A stretch of DNA of 64,000 nucleotides from Acidimicrobiia bacterium (GCA_020832495.1 JAFIEP010000062.1:59984-123983), one strand, 5' to 3'. Shown: positions 51,049 through 60,145, numbered from the stretch's first letter. Numbers and translations are program-made. Notes: a model not told the origin generated them from the letters alone.

Positions 51049-51735
51049 TCATCGCGCCTCGCAGGTACTGACCTCGACCCAGTCCGGCGCGTAGCCGAAC
51101 TTCGATGCTGCACCGCGCGGGTAGTGGCCGCGTTCGATGCACAGGATCTCGATGCCGTCGTCGACGTAGCGGAACTCAGCCGTCAACGCGCTCACCCCAC
51201 CGGTGATGCTGACGTCCTCGAGCCCGTACGGACCGAGGAACGGACCCTCGTCCATCCTCTCGTACTCGCTCCAGACCGAGCCGTCGAGCCGGTACACGTC
51301 GTCGTGGACGACCACCTCGTCGAGCCTCACCTCTACGCGATGGAACCGAACCGGATCCCCGAAGCCGAAGTACGCCCCCAGCTGCGCTGGTTCGGTGCCG
51401 TCGTACCCCACCGCCACCTCGACGCCGGTTCCGGCTCCTGCTGTCGATCCAATCATGAGCCGATCGTCCATCCTGGAGGCCAGCTCGTCACCGATGTAGG
51501 CGAGGTCCTGCGACGCCTCGCTGTAGTGGTGCGCATCGGCGGTGGCCAGCGCCCAGGCGAGGTTCTGCGCGTCCACGTGCTCCGGAGCCGACGAAGCAAG
51601 GGCAGTGCCCCCGAAGGCGTTGCCCGCGACACCACTGAGGACGACCACGACGACGAGCCCGCTGACGAGAACAACGGCAGCGACCGCTACTCGTCGTCCT
51701 ACGCCTCGTTGTCGAGGTAGCTGTGTCGTGGTCAC
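51049..51735 (-). CDS. unrecognised exported or membrane-anchored protein
   Basis: 228 residues. N-terminal helix VAVAAVVLVSGLVVVVVLSGVAG is a signal anchor or signal peptide; the rest is a soluble domain (HVDAQNLAWALATADAHHYSEASQDLAYIGDELASRMDD, ...GLEDVSITGGVSALTAEFRYVDDGIEILCIERGHYP) with two Cys near the end. No family recognised. It occupies the place of the subtilase gene in the left copy of the duplication, upstream of lipoprotein A, and starts 15 bp from the truncated hisF stop. Possibly another client of the same lipoprotein. Confidence 0.72.
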   Translation of the reverse strand: MTTTQLPRQRGVGRRVAVAAVVLVSGLVVVVVLSGVAGNAFGGTALASSAPEHVDAQNLAWALATADAHHYSEASQDLAYIGDELASRMDDRLMIGSTAGAGTGVEVAVGYDGTEPAQLGAYFGFGDPVRFHRVEVRLDEVVVHDDVYRLDGSVWSEYERMDEGPFLGPYGLEDVSITGGVSALTAEFRYVDDGIEILCIERGHYPRGAASKFGYAPDWVEVSTCEAR

Positions 51736-51750
51736 AGCAGTGACGGTACT

Positions 51751-52267
51751 TCAGCCCGGTGGGCGGACCGTGACCCCGAGCTCGGCCATGCGCTGCTTGG
51801 CCTCGGCCACGCTGTGCTCGGCGAAGTGGAAGATGCTGGCGGCCAGCACGGCATCGGCGCCGCCCTTGACCACCCCTTCGGCCAGGTGGTCGAGGGTGCC
51901 GACACCGCCCGAGGCAATGACGGGGACGTTGACCCGCTGGCTGACCGCAGAGGTGAGCGGCAGGTCGAAGCCGTCGCGGGTGCCGTCGCGGTCCATGGAG
52001 GTGAGCAGCAGTTCGCCTGCGCCCAGGCGCACCGCCTCCTCGGCCCAGGCCACGGCGTCGAGCCCCGTCGGGGTGCGCCCGCCGTGGGTGGTGACCCCGA
52101 AGCCACTCGCCGGTGGCGGCCGACCCTCGCTGTCGCCCCGGTCGAGGCGGGCGTCGATGGCCACCACCACACACTGCGACCCGAACTCCGACGCCAACTC
52201 GGCGATCAGCACCGGCCGTTCCACCGCGGCGGTGTTGACCGACACCTTGTCGGCCCCGGCGCGCAGC
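51751..52267 (-). pseudogene. truncated second hisF (C-terminal two-thirds)
   Basis: The frame from [12 protein letters not shown] to the stop is almost identical to the intact hisF at 57947, differing in a handful of residues (for example ARLD for ARFD, AKQRM for AKARM). Homology stops abruptly at 52267 (...GCGCGCAGC) where the hydrolase 3' end begins. It lacks the first 90 residues with the first catalytic Asp, so it cannot be active. It marks a tandem-duplication junction. Confidence 0.92.
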
Positions 52268-52365
52268 TTCCTGGTAGGCCGCACCACCAAGCTGGCTGCG
52301 CTGGTAGCCAAGCTCGCCGGCGAGGACGGGGGCGAGCAGCGCCGCCGGCGACCGACGCTCACACC
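52268..52365 (+). pseudogene. duplicated 3' end of the alpha/beta hydrolase gene
   Basis: [19 protein letters not shown], on the plus strand, corresponds to FLVGRTAKVAKLVAEFAGE at the end of the hydrolase (50268-50340). The following intergenic sequence ACCGACG(C/T)TCACACCTCTC is also shared. No start; a fragment left by the duplication. Confidence 0.85.
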
Positions 52366-52946
52366 TCTCGGAAGATCTCGTCCTCCTCGTCCGCGGGGGG
52401 TTCGCACTCGACGATGTTCCCGTCGAGGCGGACACGCTCCACCGAGAGATCCGCAACAGCCACCACGACGACGAACACGTCACCAACGAGCGCTTCCCAC
52501 CGCTCGGCGCATCTCCCCTCCCGGTCGTACTCTTCGATGTCGAAGGTCACGAGCACGTCGCCCTCAACCAAACGCACATCTCGGAGCTCAACGGACTGGT
52601 CCCATGGATTCCCTGCGGAGATCACTACGGCACTCTCGCCGTCGCGAAGCGCCGGGAACTCGCCATTCCCGCGCGGCCTGGCGTCCAGTGCCTCCAGCAG
52701 CCGTTGCAGATCAGCGTTCGACGTCAGCGAACGAACATGTCCCGTGTACCAGTCGAGTGTGAACTCGACACGCCCAAAGGACGGCGGCGCGGGCCTGATC
52801 GTGAAGTCTTCGTATCCTCCTTCGTAGACCCGGTGCTCCACCGGACTGCCCGGTGGCTGGCTGCACGCCACCAGCAGCGCCATCACCACGACGGGCCCCG
52901 CCAGCGCCACCGTCCACCGCCTCGTGCGGTGTTTAGGGGCCGTCAC
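52359..52946 (-). CDS. lipoprotein B, downstream of the subtilase
   Basis: 195 residues, homologous to lipoprotein A over its length: lipobox in [24 protein letters not shown], then [30 protein letters not shown] and [37 protein letters not shown]. The GTG at 52944-52946 overlaps the subtilase TGA by four bases, so the two are co-translated. Its middle has diverged more than its ends. A lipoprotein strictly coupled to a large secreted peptidase could be a chaperone, inhibitor or immunity factor; this is inference. Confidence 0.82.
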   Translation of the reverse strand: MTAPKHRTRRWTVALAGPVVVMALLVACSQPPGSPVEHRVYEGGYEDFTIRPAPPSFGRVEFTLDWYTGHVRSLTSNADLQRLLEALDARPRGNGEFPALRDGESAVVISAGNPWDQSVELRDVRLVEGDVLVTFDIEEYDREGRCAERWEALVGDVFVVVVAVADLSVERVRLDGNIVECEPPADEEDEIFREV

Positions 52947-55900
52947 GGCGCCACCTCCAAGCGCACCTCGTCGATAAGCAGGTAGCCACCGAACTGGGGA
53001 TCCAATACCGGTCCGATTTCTATGGTCACCTCAAAATGGTCGCCGTAGAGGTCGAGGGGGATGCGTTCGGTGCGCCACCGCGTCCTGCTCACGCTGTTAC
53101 CTGTGAAGGGGAACTCCAACGACGGATCATCGTAGAAGGTGCCACCGAGCCCGTAGCTGTTCGAATAGCCGAACGAGTCGATGGCAACGAGCGCTTGGTG
53201 CATCGGGCAGCAGATGAAGGGAGCGAAACCTCCGGGCTGCTCGATCCACATCTGATACCGAACGACGAGTTCCGGAGCAGCGGAAGCCGACTGTCCGGCT
53301 GGTAGGTCGAACTGACGGGTGATGGTCGCGCTGCTGCTGGTCGTGGACCGCAGTCCGATCATGCAGGTGCCGGTTGGCGAACGGGTGGTCCCTTGCCGCC
53401 ACGTGGTTCTGGCGAAGCCCGTGGACTCCCAGGCGGTCAGCGCATGAATGCAGTCGCCGAACGTTCCTCCGCTGACAGCGGCTTCGGCGTCGACGAGTGG
53501 GCCGATGTCCTCGTCGGTGTCGATCTCCTCGCCTGTCGCCAGCAGCCGATGCCGCACGAGCCAAGCAGTCGTCGAGTTCCGTCGATCGGCGGGATCCTGA
53601 AGCATCAACGCTGCGACACCTGCCACGAGTGGAGACGCCATAGATGTGCCTCCAGAAACCGTATAATCGTCTCGGTCACCAACTCCGTTTGTGGTCAGGA
53701 TTGGGATCGCTGGCGCGGCGATGTCGACCCAAGGGTCATTCGCCGCCCCAAAGTTTGAGGCCTTTGGTACCCCCTCACTGCTAATCCATTCCGCGCGCTC
53801 ATCGTGCTCATCGGTACCTCCGACAGAAATCACGTTCGTATGGTGGGTCCGATCACCGATCGTCTCGCTTCTACCAAACCCCGCCGGATAGGCCCTACCG
53901 TCAGTTCCGTCGTTTCCTGCCGCTACGACGACGACGACGCCCTGTCGACTCGCATGCTCAAGTGCCCGCAGCAACCGCCCCGTGCCGCTATTACCAGCGA
54001 TGCTGATATTGATCACATCGACCCGAGCCTCATCGACCGCCACCATTACCCCCGCTGCAATCTCTCGCGAGGAGTATCCGCAGTCGTCATCCGAAACCCT
54101 GATGGAATGAAGCTCTGCGTGCCATGCAGCTCCGGCGATGCCAACTCCGTTGTCAGTTGTAGCAGCTGCCACACCTGCGACGGCCGTCCCATGGGCTTCC
54201 CTATCTCCGGCGCAGTTCAGCTGCGGCGCGGTCTCGCCGGTCGTGCGCCAGTGCTCAGCGACGTCGAGGTCTTCGTGGTCGTGATTGATCCCATTGTCAA
54301 GAATTCCGATTCGGACAGGGTCGGAGGCTTTCCCGTTGCTCCACATCCATGCCTCGGGTAGCGAGACTCGGTCGAGGTGCCACTGCTCTGAGATGCGTGG
54401 GTCGCTGGTGCTGACCGCGGTGGGCTCGTACAGGGCTTCGAGTTCGACGTAGGCGATCGAAGTGGACTGCTGAAGCTGCGCGGCGAGCGTCTCGAGGGCC
54501 TCGAAGGTGGCAGCGGGTGGCAGTTGCACCGACCAGGCGTCGTGGAAGTCGAGGCCGACGATCTCGCCGCCGACGGCGGTCACTGCAGCGTCGATGTCGC
54601 CGTAGGGTGCACCCTCGGCTCCGTAGGCGGTGACGAAGTCCGCCAACACTTGGTGGCCTTCAGGGGCTGTGAGTACTGGGCCGATGTTGACCTCGGTTGG
54701 TGTCACGGGGGCGCTAGCCGGGTACACGGGGAGGGCCACTTCGCCGCTGGTCGGTTGACCATCGACGGTGGCTGTGACCGACAGGCTCTCCACGTTCTCT
54801 ACGGTGGGGGTCCAGCTGATCGTCGCAGAGTAGATGCCGTCGCCAGCAACACGGTCGCCGTTGGTGCCGTCGTCGACCAGAGTGCTGTGACCGGTCGGTC
54901 CATCGAGCACCACACTCCCTGTCAGGTCGCCGCGAACCGCAACCTCGATGAGCACCTCCTGTGGCGACCCGGTGACGACCGCTGCCGGCCTCACCACGGG
55001 GTACAGGTCCGTGAAGAAGTGTGCCGGAGGACCGACAGCGGTGCGCACCTCGTGCGGGTCAGCGTCGACCGCTGGTGGAGCGCCAGTCGCGGAGAACGAC
55101 GCGTCCACCGTGTGATCATCAGCCGGTGACGTCTGGTAGGTGAACGCGCCGACCAGCTCGACAGGTTCGAAGGCGGCAAGGTCCTCTGTGAGGGGGGTCG
55201 ACCCGCCCGGATCTCCAGCGACGGAGTAGTGAACAACGACGTCTTCCGCTGGCGTCGCTGCACCGAACGTCACCGGGGTCCGAGCGATCATGAGCCCGTC
55301 ATGGGTGGTCTTCACGGCGATGGCCAGCTGCACGCTTCCCGCCGTCGTCAGCAGATCGATCTCACCCTCGTCGAGGGTCGGTTGGAAACGCACTTCGAGG
55401 TTCCCCGGCTGGTCTGGCTCGACCGCGATGCCCTCCCCAGGAAGGAGGTCGGTGGCGCCCACGATCGCTGCGAGGTCGCCCGGGTCGCAACCCTGGACCT
55501 GCCCCCCCGGGCAACCGCCGGGGGCTTGCGCACCGTCGGTCGTCAGCCCAGCCGACGTTGGCAAGACCTGGATCACGCCATCAACCTCAGTCTCCAACCA
55601 CGCCGACGCGGTCTCGACCACCTCACCAACCACATGGGTGGTTGTCAGCTCCACAGCAGCAGCGACATGTGCCCCGACCCCATCCACCACACACGGCCCG
55701 ATCGGCTCGTTCACCACGCCAACCTCGTAGTGAATCTCGTCACCCTCGGCAGCGTACGCCAAGAGCTCTCCCCCGCCATCGGCTGCATGAGCAGCAACGA
55801 CGATTCGCGGTTCACAGCCAGACACTGCTGCGGGCGTCACCGAAGAACTGCCCTGCGAGGGGGTGACCAACACCTCCGACACGGACGAGAGGTTCGCTTG

Positions 55901-57505
55901 CTCCGCGAACAAGTCCATCAGGACCGGCTCGAGACCCTGACCGCTGTGATGTTGCTCCACCGACCACGCACGAATCCGATACGTCGTGTCGAACTCGAGC
56001 GCACCTGGCGGCAGGTCAGCCGACACGCCCTGCCCCGGCTCAGCGACACCACTCACCGCGAGATGTCTGAGCACACCGTCGATCGTTTCGACGACGAACA
56101 ACACGAAGCCGTCCGCCGACGCGTCGTCGTGCTCGTAGGTGGCGGTCAGCGTGGGCGCGCCCGTCGAGACCACGCCGGAAGGCCCCACCGCGGTTGGAGT
56201 CAGCGGACCGCCAGGAGCCGGCGGCTCCGCCCACCAGACAACCACGAAGCCACCGAAATCAAACCCTTGCGTTGCCGCCAACTCCCAGCGCGGCCCAACA
56301 GACTCATCCTCGGCGGCGAGCACCATCCCCGTGTAGCCCCAGGCCCCAGAAGTCCACTGGCGGAGTGCACCGCCGATCCACCACGAGGCAAACGAACCGG
56401 TCAACGTCGGGTCGGTCGTGCAGTCATCGAACCCGAGTCCTCGCAACACCTGCGCACCGAGGACCTGCGACGTCCCGATCTGCTGACCCAGGGGCGGTTG
56501 AGAGTCCCACGTCAACCCTTGCGGCAACCAAGCTGCTCCCGGTCGATAGACATTGAGATTCGCCCCAGGATCGGAGGCGCAGCCCGAGATCTCCATCACC
56601 TGCCAGCCACCCAGCACCTGCTTGTCGGCCAGGAACTCGATCCACGACGAACCGAGCTCGGCGGGCTCCATCGGCTCCCACAACCCGGCGGCGTGATTGA
56701 CATAAGCCCGACTGACCGCCTCGGCCTGCGGATCGTACCCGGCCAGCAGCGTCGGCGACGACGAGTGATCCGCTCCATCACCCTCGGTCACATAAGTGTC
56801 ACCAACCTGTGCGACCACACCCAGCGCCGGATCGACAACCACCGGGTACACCCGATCTGGGTCATCGAGCCATACATCATCAAGGCTCACGTTGAGCACC
56901 GTCAGGCCATCGACGGTCATCACCTCATAGGCCACTCCGTCGGAGTAGCCGGCCCCGTTACGGACCCCGCCCGGCGACGAATCAACCATCCACCCGCGCG
57001 GCACGACGAACCGTGCTGCCGACACGCCGGCACTCTCCTCTACGAACCAGACATGACCAGCGTCGTCCACCACCGGCTCGACGCCATGCAGATCAAGCAT
57101 GTACGTGAACTCCCGCTGGCTCTCCGCACTCTCGAGGACCAACGTCTCCTTCACCCCCGTTGCCGATGCCTCGATCGACACATCGACACCGTCGAGCACC
57201 TCAGCGAAGCTCACCGTCGCGTCCTCGACAACGCCGTCTACCGGCCGCGCACCAACAAGCCCGTACCCGACCTGCACCCCTCGCTCAGCATCCTCCACCG
57301 ACGCGAGCAACCCCGAAGCAGACGACGACACCGTCGCCACCGCGCCGCTCCCCTCCACGCGCATCGCCTCTCCAGCGGTTGTACCCTGACCCGCCGCCGC
57401 ACCACCGGCGCCCACATCAGGGCTAACCACTGTCAGGAACGAGTTGGCGCCATCGACCTGGAACGTCTGTATCTCATCTGTCGACAACTCGGGAACCGCA
57501 ACCAC
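52943..57505 (-). CDS. giant secreted S8 subtilase with Rhs-like N-terminal region
   Basis: 1520 residues from GTG 57505. Residues 1 to about 230 resemble the secreted leader of Rhs-type polymorphic toxins (ending DPDRVYPVVVDPAL), followed by a DNRLRE-like region (VGDTYVTEGDGADHSSSPTLLAGYD, about 235-400) and Fn3/CARDB-like modules. A choice-of-anchor-X-like segment (STLVDDGTNGDRVAGDGIYSATISW) and an inhibitor-I9-like propeptide precede the catalytic domain: Asp in GILDNGI near 1068, His in AHGTAVAGVA near 1104, oxyanion Asn in AAGNDG, and Ser in SGGTSMASP near 1287. A C-terminal jelly-roll-like domain ends [16 protein letters not shown]. This frame lacks a signal peptide; one lies just upstream in another frame (57506-57639). 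Confidence 0.88.
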   Translation of the reverse strand: MVAVPELSTDEIQTFQVDGANSFLTVVSPDVGAGGAAAGQGTTAGEAMRVEGSGAVATVSSSASGLLASVEDAERGVQVGYGLVGARPVDGVVEDATVSFAEVLDGVDVSIEASATGVKETLVLESAESQREFTYMLDLHGVEPVVDDAGHVWFVEESAGVSAARFVVPRGWMVDSSPGGVRNGAGYSDGVAYEVMTVDGLTVLNVSLDDVWLDDPDRVYPVVVDPALGVVAQVGDTYVTEGDGADHSSSPTLLAGYDPQAEAVSRAYVNHAAGLWEPMEPAELGSSWIEFLADKQVLGGWQVMEISGCASDPGANLNVYRPGAAWLPQGLTWDSQPPLGQQIGTSQVLGAQVLRGLGFDDCTTDPTLTGSFASWWIGGALRQWTSGAWGYTGMVLAAEDESVGPRWELAATQGFDFGGFVVVWWAEPPAPGGPLTPTAVGPSGVVSTGAPTLTATYEHDDASADGFVLFVVETIDGVLRHLAVSGVAEPGQGVSADLPPGALEFDTTYRIRAWSVEQHHSGQGLEPVLMDLFAEQANLSSVSEVLVTPSQGSSSVTPAAVSGCEPRIVVAAHAADGGGELLAYAAEGDEIHYEVGVVNEPIGPCVVDGVGAHVAAAVELTTTHVVGEVVETASAWLETEVDGVIQVLPTSAGLTTDGAQAPGGCPGGQVQGCDPGDLAAIVGATDLLPGEGIAVEPDQPGNLEVRFQPTLDEGEIDLLTTAGSVQLAIAVKTTHDGLMIARTPVTFGAATPAEDVVVHYSVAGDPGGSTPLTEDLAAFEPVELVGAFTYQTSPADDHTVDASFSATGAPPAVDADPHEVRTAVGPPAHFFTDLYPVVRPAAVVTGSPQEVLIEVAVRGDLTGSVVLDGPTGHSTLVDDGTNGDRVAGDGIYSATISWTPTVENVESLSVTATVDGQPTSGEVALPVYPASAPVTPTEVNIGPVLTAPEGHQVLADFVTAYGAEGAPYGDIDAAVTAVGGEIVGLDFHDAWSVQLPPAATFEALETLAAQLQQSTSIAYVELEALYEPTAVSTSDPRISEQWHLDRVSLPEAWMWSNGKASDPVRIGILDNGINHDHEDLDVAEHWRTTGETAPQLNCAGDREAHGTAVAGVAAATTDNGVGIAGAAWHAELHSIRVSDDDCGYSSREIAAGVMVAVDEARVDVINISIAGNSGTGRLLRALEHASRQGVVVVVAAGNDGTDGRAYPAGFGRSETIGDRTHHTNVISVGGTDEHDERAEWISSEGVPKASNFGAANDPWVDIAAPAIPILTTNGVGDRDDYTVSGGTSMASPLVAGVAALMLQDPADRRNSTTAWLVRHRLLATGEEIDTDEDIGPLVDAEAAVSGGTFGDCIHALTAWESTGFARTTWRQGTTRSPTGTCMIGLRSTTSSSATITRQFDLPAGQSASAAPELVVRYQMWIEQPGGFAPFICCPMHQALVAIDSFGYSNSYGLGGTFYDDPSLEFPFTGNSVSRTRWRTERIPLDLYGDHFEVTIEIGPVLDPQFGGYLLIDEVRLEVAP

Positions 57506-57639
57506 CTCCGAGCGGGCAAGACCCAGATCGGCGGCTGGATCGTGCCCCCCCTACTGGAGAGATCACCTGTGGACGCCGAGCCTGCTGAACCCACCACCAA
57601 CACAAGACACACCCCGACCGCACCAACGCGAACCTTCAT
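57506..57639 (-). other. out-of-frame signal peptide of the subtilase
   Basis: ATG 57637-57639 has a perfect GGAGGGG site and encodes MKVRVGAVGVCLVLVVG then SAGSASTGDLSSRGG, a textbook Sec signal peptide. The frame then diverges from the subtilase frame across a run of seven G (57545-57551 as C on the plus strand). With eight G the reading would pass directly into HDPAADLGLARSEVVAVPEL and on into the subtilase. So the true gene is probably 52943-57639 with a homopolymer frameshift, real or from sequencing. Confidence 0.8.
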
Positions 57640-57745
57640 GACCCCTCCATCGCACAGTCCCCGAAGCCGCAATCCTGCGGCCACTGCTAGCTGCTTGACC
57701 ATAGCAACTCGCGCAACGGCAACGCTGTGCGGATCAGATCGCGCC

Positions 57746-57812
57746 CAACCAGCTGGCTGCACGCCACGAGTAACGCCACCACCACGGCCGGCACAGTGAG
57801 CGCCGCCACCCG
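57746..57812 (-). pseudogene. remnant C: lipoprotein signal-peptide fragment
   Basis: The minus strand encodes [19 protein letters not shown], matching the lipoprotein A signal peptide; over 58 bases the DNA differs at about three positions from 50898-50956. Nothing else of the lipoprotein follows. The 57640-57946 gap (307 bp) between the subtilase and hisF holds this fragment and otherwise no recognisable gene. Confidence 0.75.
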
Positions 57813-57946
57813 CCTTTCGCTGCCGTACAGCACCACCGACATCCCCGTTCCCCCAGGCGACGCGTCCGCCGACACCCTACCCGCAAGCATGCAGCCGGTA
57901 CGGTTGGCCACCAACGTGGCGGTGAGTCAGGTGCGTCGTTCCTGCG

Positions 57947-58738
57947 TCAGCCCGGTGGGCGGACCGTGACCCCGAGCTCAGCCATGCGCGCCTTGGCCTC
58001 GGCCACGCTGTGCTCCGCGAAGTGGAAGATGCTGGCCGCCAGCACGGCATCGGCGCCGCCCTTGACCACGCCTTCGGCCAGGTGGTCGAGGGTGCCGACA
58101 CCGCCCGAGGCAATGACGGGGACGTTGACCCGCTGGCTGACCGCCGAGGTGAGCGGCAGGTCGAAGCCGTCGCGGGTGCCGTCGCGGTCCATGGAGGTGA
58201 GCAGCAGCTCGCCGGCGCCCAGGCGGACCGCTTCCTCGGCCCAGGCCACGGCGTCGAGCCCCGTCGGGGTGCGCCCGCCGTGGGTGGTGACCCCGAAGCC
58301 ACTCGCCGGTGGCGGCCGACCCTCGCTGTCGCCCCGGTCGAAGCGGGCGTCGATGGCCACCACCACGCACTGCGAACCGAACTCCGAGGCCAACTCGGCG
58401 ATGAGCAGCGGGCGTTCCACGGCTGCGGTGTTGACCGACACCTTGTCAGCCCCGGCACGCAGCAGTCGTCGGGCGTCGTCCACCGTGCGGATGCCGCCGC
58501 CGATGGTGAACGGGATGAACACCTGCTCGGCGGTGCGCGTCACCACGTCGACGATGGTCTCCCGGTCGTCCGACGACGCCGTGATGTCGAGGAACACCAA
58601 CTCGTCGGCCCCTTCGGCGTCATAGCGGGCGGCGAGCTCCACCGGGTCGCCGGCGTCGACGAGGTCGACGAAATTCACGCCCTTGACCACCCGGCCGGCG
58701 TCCACGTCGAGACAGGGGATGACACGAGCGGCGCGCAT
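57947..58738 (-). CDS. hisF: imidazole glycerol phosphate synthase cyclase subunit
   Basis: 263 residues, full length. The catalytic aspartates are in [13 protein letters not shown] (near 11) and [12 protein letters not shown] (near 130); phosphate loops read [11 protein letters not shown] and [13 protein letters not shown]. With HisH it converts PRFAR and glutamine-derived ammonia to IGP and AICAR. The ATG at 58736-58738 overlaps the stop of the preceding membrane-protein gene by one base (TGATG); a longer frame upstream is spurious. Last gene of the his operon. Its 3' two-thirds is duplicated at 51751. Confidence 0.96.
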   Translation of the reverse strand: MRAARVIPCLDVDAGRVVKGVNFVDLVDAGDPVELAARYDAEGADELVFLDITASSDDRETIVDVVTRTAEQVFIPFTIGGGIRTVDDARRLLRAGADKVSVNTAAVERPLLIAELASEFGSQCVVVAIDARFDRGDSEGRPPPASGFGVTTHGGRTPTGLDAVAWAEEAVRLGAGELLLTSMDRDGTRDGFDLPLTSAVSQRVNVPVIASGGVGTLDHLAEGVVKGGADAVLAASIFHFAEHSVAEAKARMAELGVTVRPPG

Positions 58739-59415
58739 CAGCGCTTCTTCCGCTTCTTCTTCGGCGCCCCGCCGGTGCGTCGGCTCGGCCGGGGCGCGTC
58801 GCGGCCGTCGCTGGTCGGCTTCGGTTGCGGGCCACCGGACGCACCACGGGTGGAGAGGGCTTCGATGAGATCCACTGGTGATCCCTGCTCCGCGATCGTC
58901 GCCCGGTCGGCCAGCAGCCGATCCCGAGTGGGGGCCATCAGGTTGAGGCTCAGTGCGCACAGGCCCATGCCCACGGCCAGGGGCACGACGCTGAGCGAGA
59001 ACAGCCCGCCGAGGATGGCCCACGGCAGGATGATGGCCGCCAGCGCACACCGGCGCAGGAAACGCTTGTAGTAGCTGGCCACCACGGTGAGGGTGTCGTC
59101 CCCGGCGATGGTGCGCGTGCCCGTGCGCCACTGTGCGAACAGCGCCATGCCGGCAATGGCGGCCACGCCCAGGGTGGCGCCGAGGGGCGACACCGGGGTG
59201 GTGGCATCGCCGCCGGCCACCAGCAGGAACACGCCGAGCACGCCCACCACCACGACCAGCAGGCAGAACGACAGGAACACGCTGCGCAGGGCCACCACCA
59301 GGTCGCGTTGGTTGCGGGCCCGGCGCATGGCGAACTGGGGCAGGATCAGCGCCGGCCCGGCCTGCCACGCCGGGCGCCACCCCGGGTCGGCTCTCGGCTC
59401 ACCCAGCTCAGCCAC
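58738..59415 (-). CDS. membrane protein of unknown function inside the his operon
   Basis: 225 residues with four hydrophobic segments ([29 protein letters not shown], [47 protein letters not shown]), and a basic C-terminal tail ending PKKKRKKR. Overlaps hisA by 8 bp and hisF by 1 bp, so it is translated as part of the his operon. No known his function; family not recognised. Confidence 0.8.
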   Translation of the reverse strand: MAELGEPRADPGWRPAWQAGPALILPQFAMRRARNQRDLVVALRSVFLSFCLLVVVVGVLGVFLLVAGGDATTPVSPLGATLGVAAIAGMALFAQWRTGTRTIAGDDTLTVVASYYKRFLRRCALAAIILPWAILGGLFSLSVVPLAVGMGLCALSLNLMAPTRDRLLADRATIAEQGSPVDLIEALSTRGASGGPQPKPTSDGRDAPRPSRRTGGAPKKKRKKR

Positions 59416-60145
59416 GTTCGACCACCTCGAGTACCTCGATCGCTTCCGTCAACGAGAACGCATCTTCGTAGAGCGCCCGACCGACGATGGCACCGGCCAG
59501 GCGACGTCCGTCGACGTCGAGCGCGGCCAGGGCCCGCAGGTCGTCGAGCGTACCGACGCCACCCGATGCCACCACGTCGACGCTGGTGGTGGCCAGCACC
59601 GCGGCCAGACCGTCGAGGTCGGGCCCGGCCAGGGTGCCGTCGCGGCCGATGTCGGTGACCACGAGCGCCGCCACTCCGGCGTCGTCGAAGCTGCGGGCCA
59701 CATCCAGTAGCGACTGGCCCGATCCGGCCGTCCAGCCCCGCACCGCCACCTCGCCGGCGCGGGCGTCGAGGCCCACCGCCACCGGATGGGAGCTGGCCAG
59801 GCGACGCACCAGGGCGGGATCCTCCAACGCGGCGGTGCCGAGCACCACCCGGGCCACCCCCGCAGCGAACAACGCTTCGGCCGCCTCGACCGACCGCACG
59901 CCGCCGCCCACCTGCACGGGCACGTCCACCGCAGCGGCGATCTCGCCGATGACCGAGCGGTTGCGGGGTTCGCCGGTGCGGGCGGCGTCGAGGTCGACCA
60001 CGTGGATCCACCCGGCGCCGGCCGCCGCGAACCCTCGGGCCTGGCCCACCGGGTCATCGCCGTAGACGGTGTCGCGGTCATAATCGCCCTGGTAGAGGCG
60101 CACGCAGTTGCCGTCGAGCAGGTCGATAGCCGGATAGAGGAGCAT
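59408..60145 (-). CDS. hisA: ProFAR isomerase
   Basis: 245 residues. YPAIDLLDGNCVRLYQGDYD holds the first catalytic Asp, IHVVDLDAARTGEPRN and VQVGGGVRS line the barrel, and VTDIGRDGTLAGPDLDG holds the second Asp. In actinobacteria this enzyme often also serves tryptophan synthesis as PriA; I did not see a separate trpF here, so the bifunctional option stays open. The ATG at 60143-60145 overlaps the hisH stop (TGATG). A longer upstream frame is dropped. Confidence 0.94.
   Translation of the reverse strand: MLLYPAIDLLDGNCVRLYQGDYDRDTVYGDDPVGQARGFAAAGAGWIHVVDLDAARTGEPRNRSVIGEIAAAVDVPVQVGGGVRSVEAAEALFAAGVARVVLGTAALEDPALVRRLASSHPVAVGLDARAGEVAVRGWTAGSGQSLLDVARSFDDAGVAALVVTDIGRDGTLAGPDLDGLAAVLATTSVDVVASGGVGTLDDLRALAALDVDGRRLAGAIVGRALYEDAFSLTEAIEVLEVVERG

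Noticed and set aside
51751..52407. A complete second HisF of 218 residues
   Set aside because: The first 50 codons of that frame are antisense to the hydrolase 3' fragment; true HisF homology starts only after 52267, so it is a truncated copy.
55229..57799. 856-codon plus-strand open frame opposite the subtilase gene
   Set aside because: Arg/His/Pro-rich antisense shadow with no domain; the minus strand encodes a complete catalytic triad.
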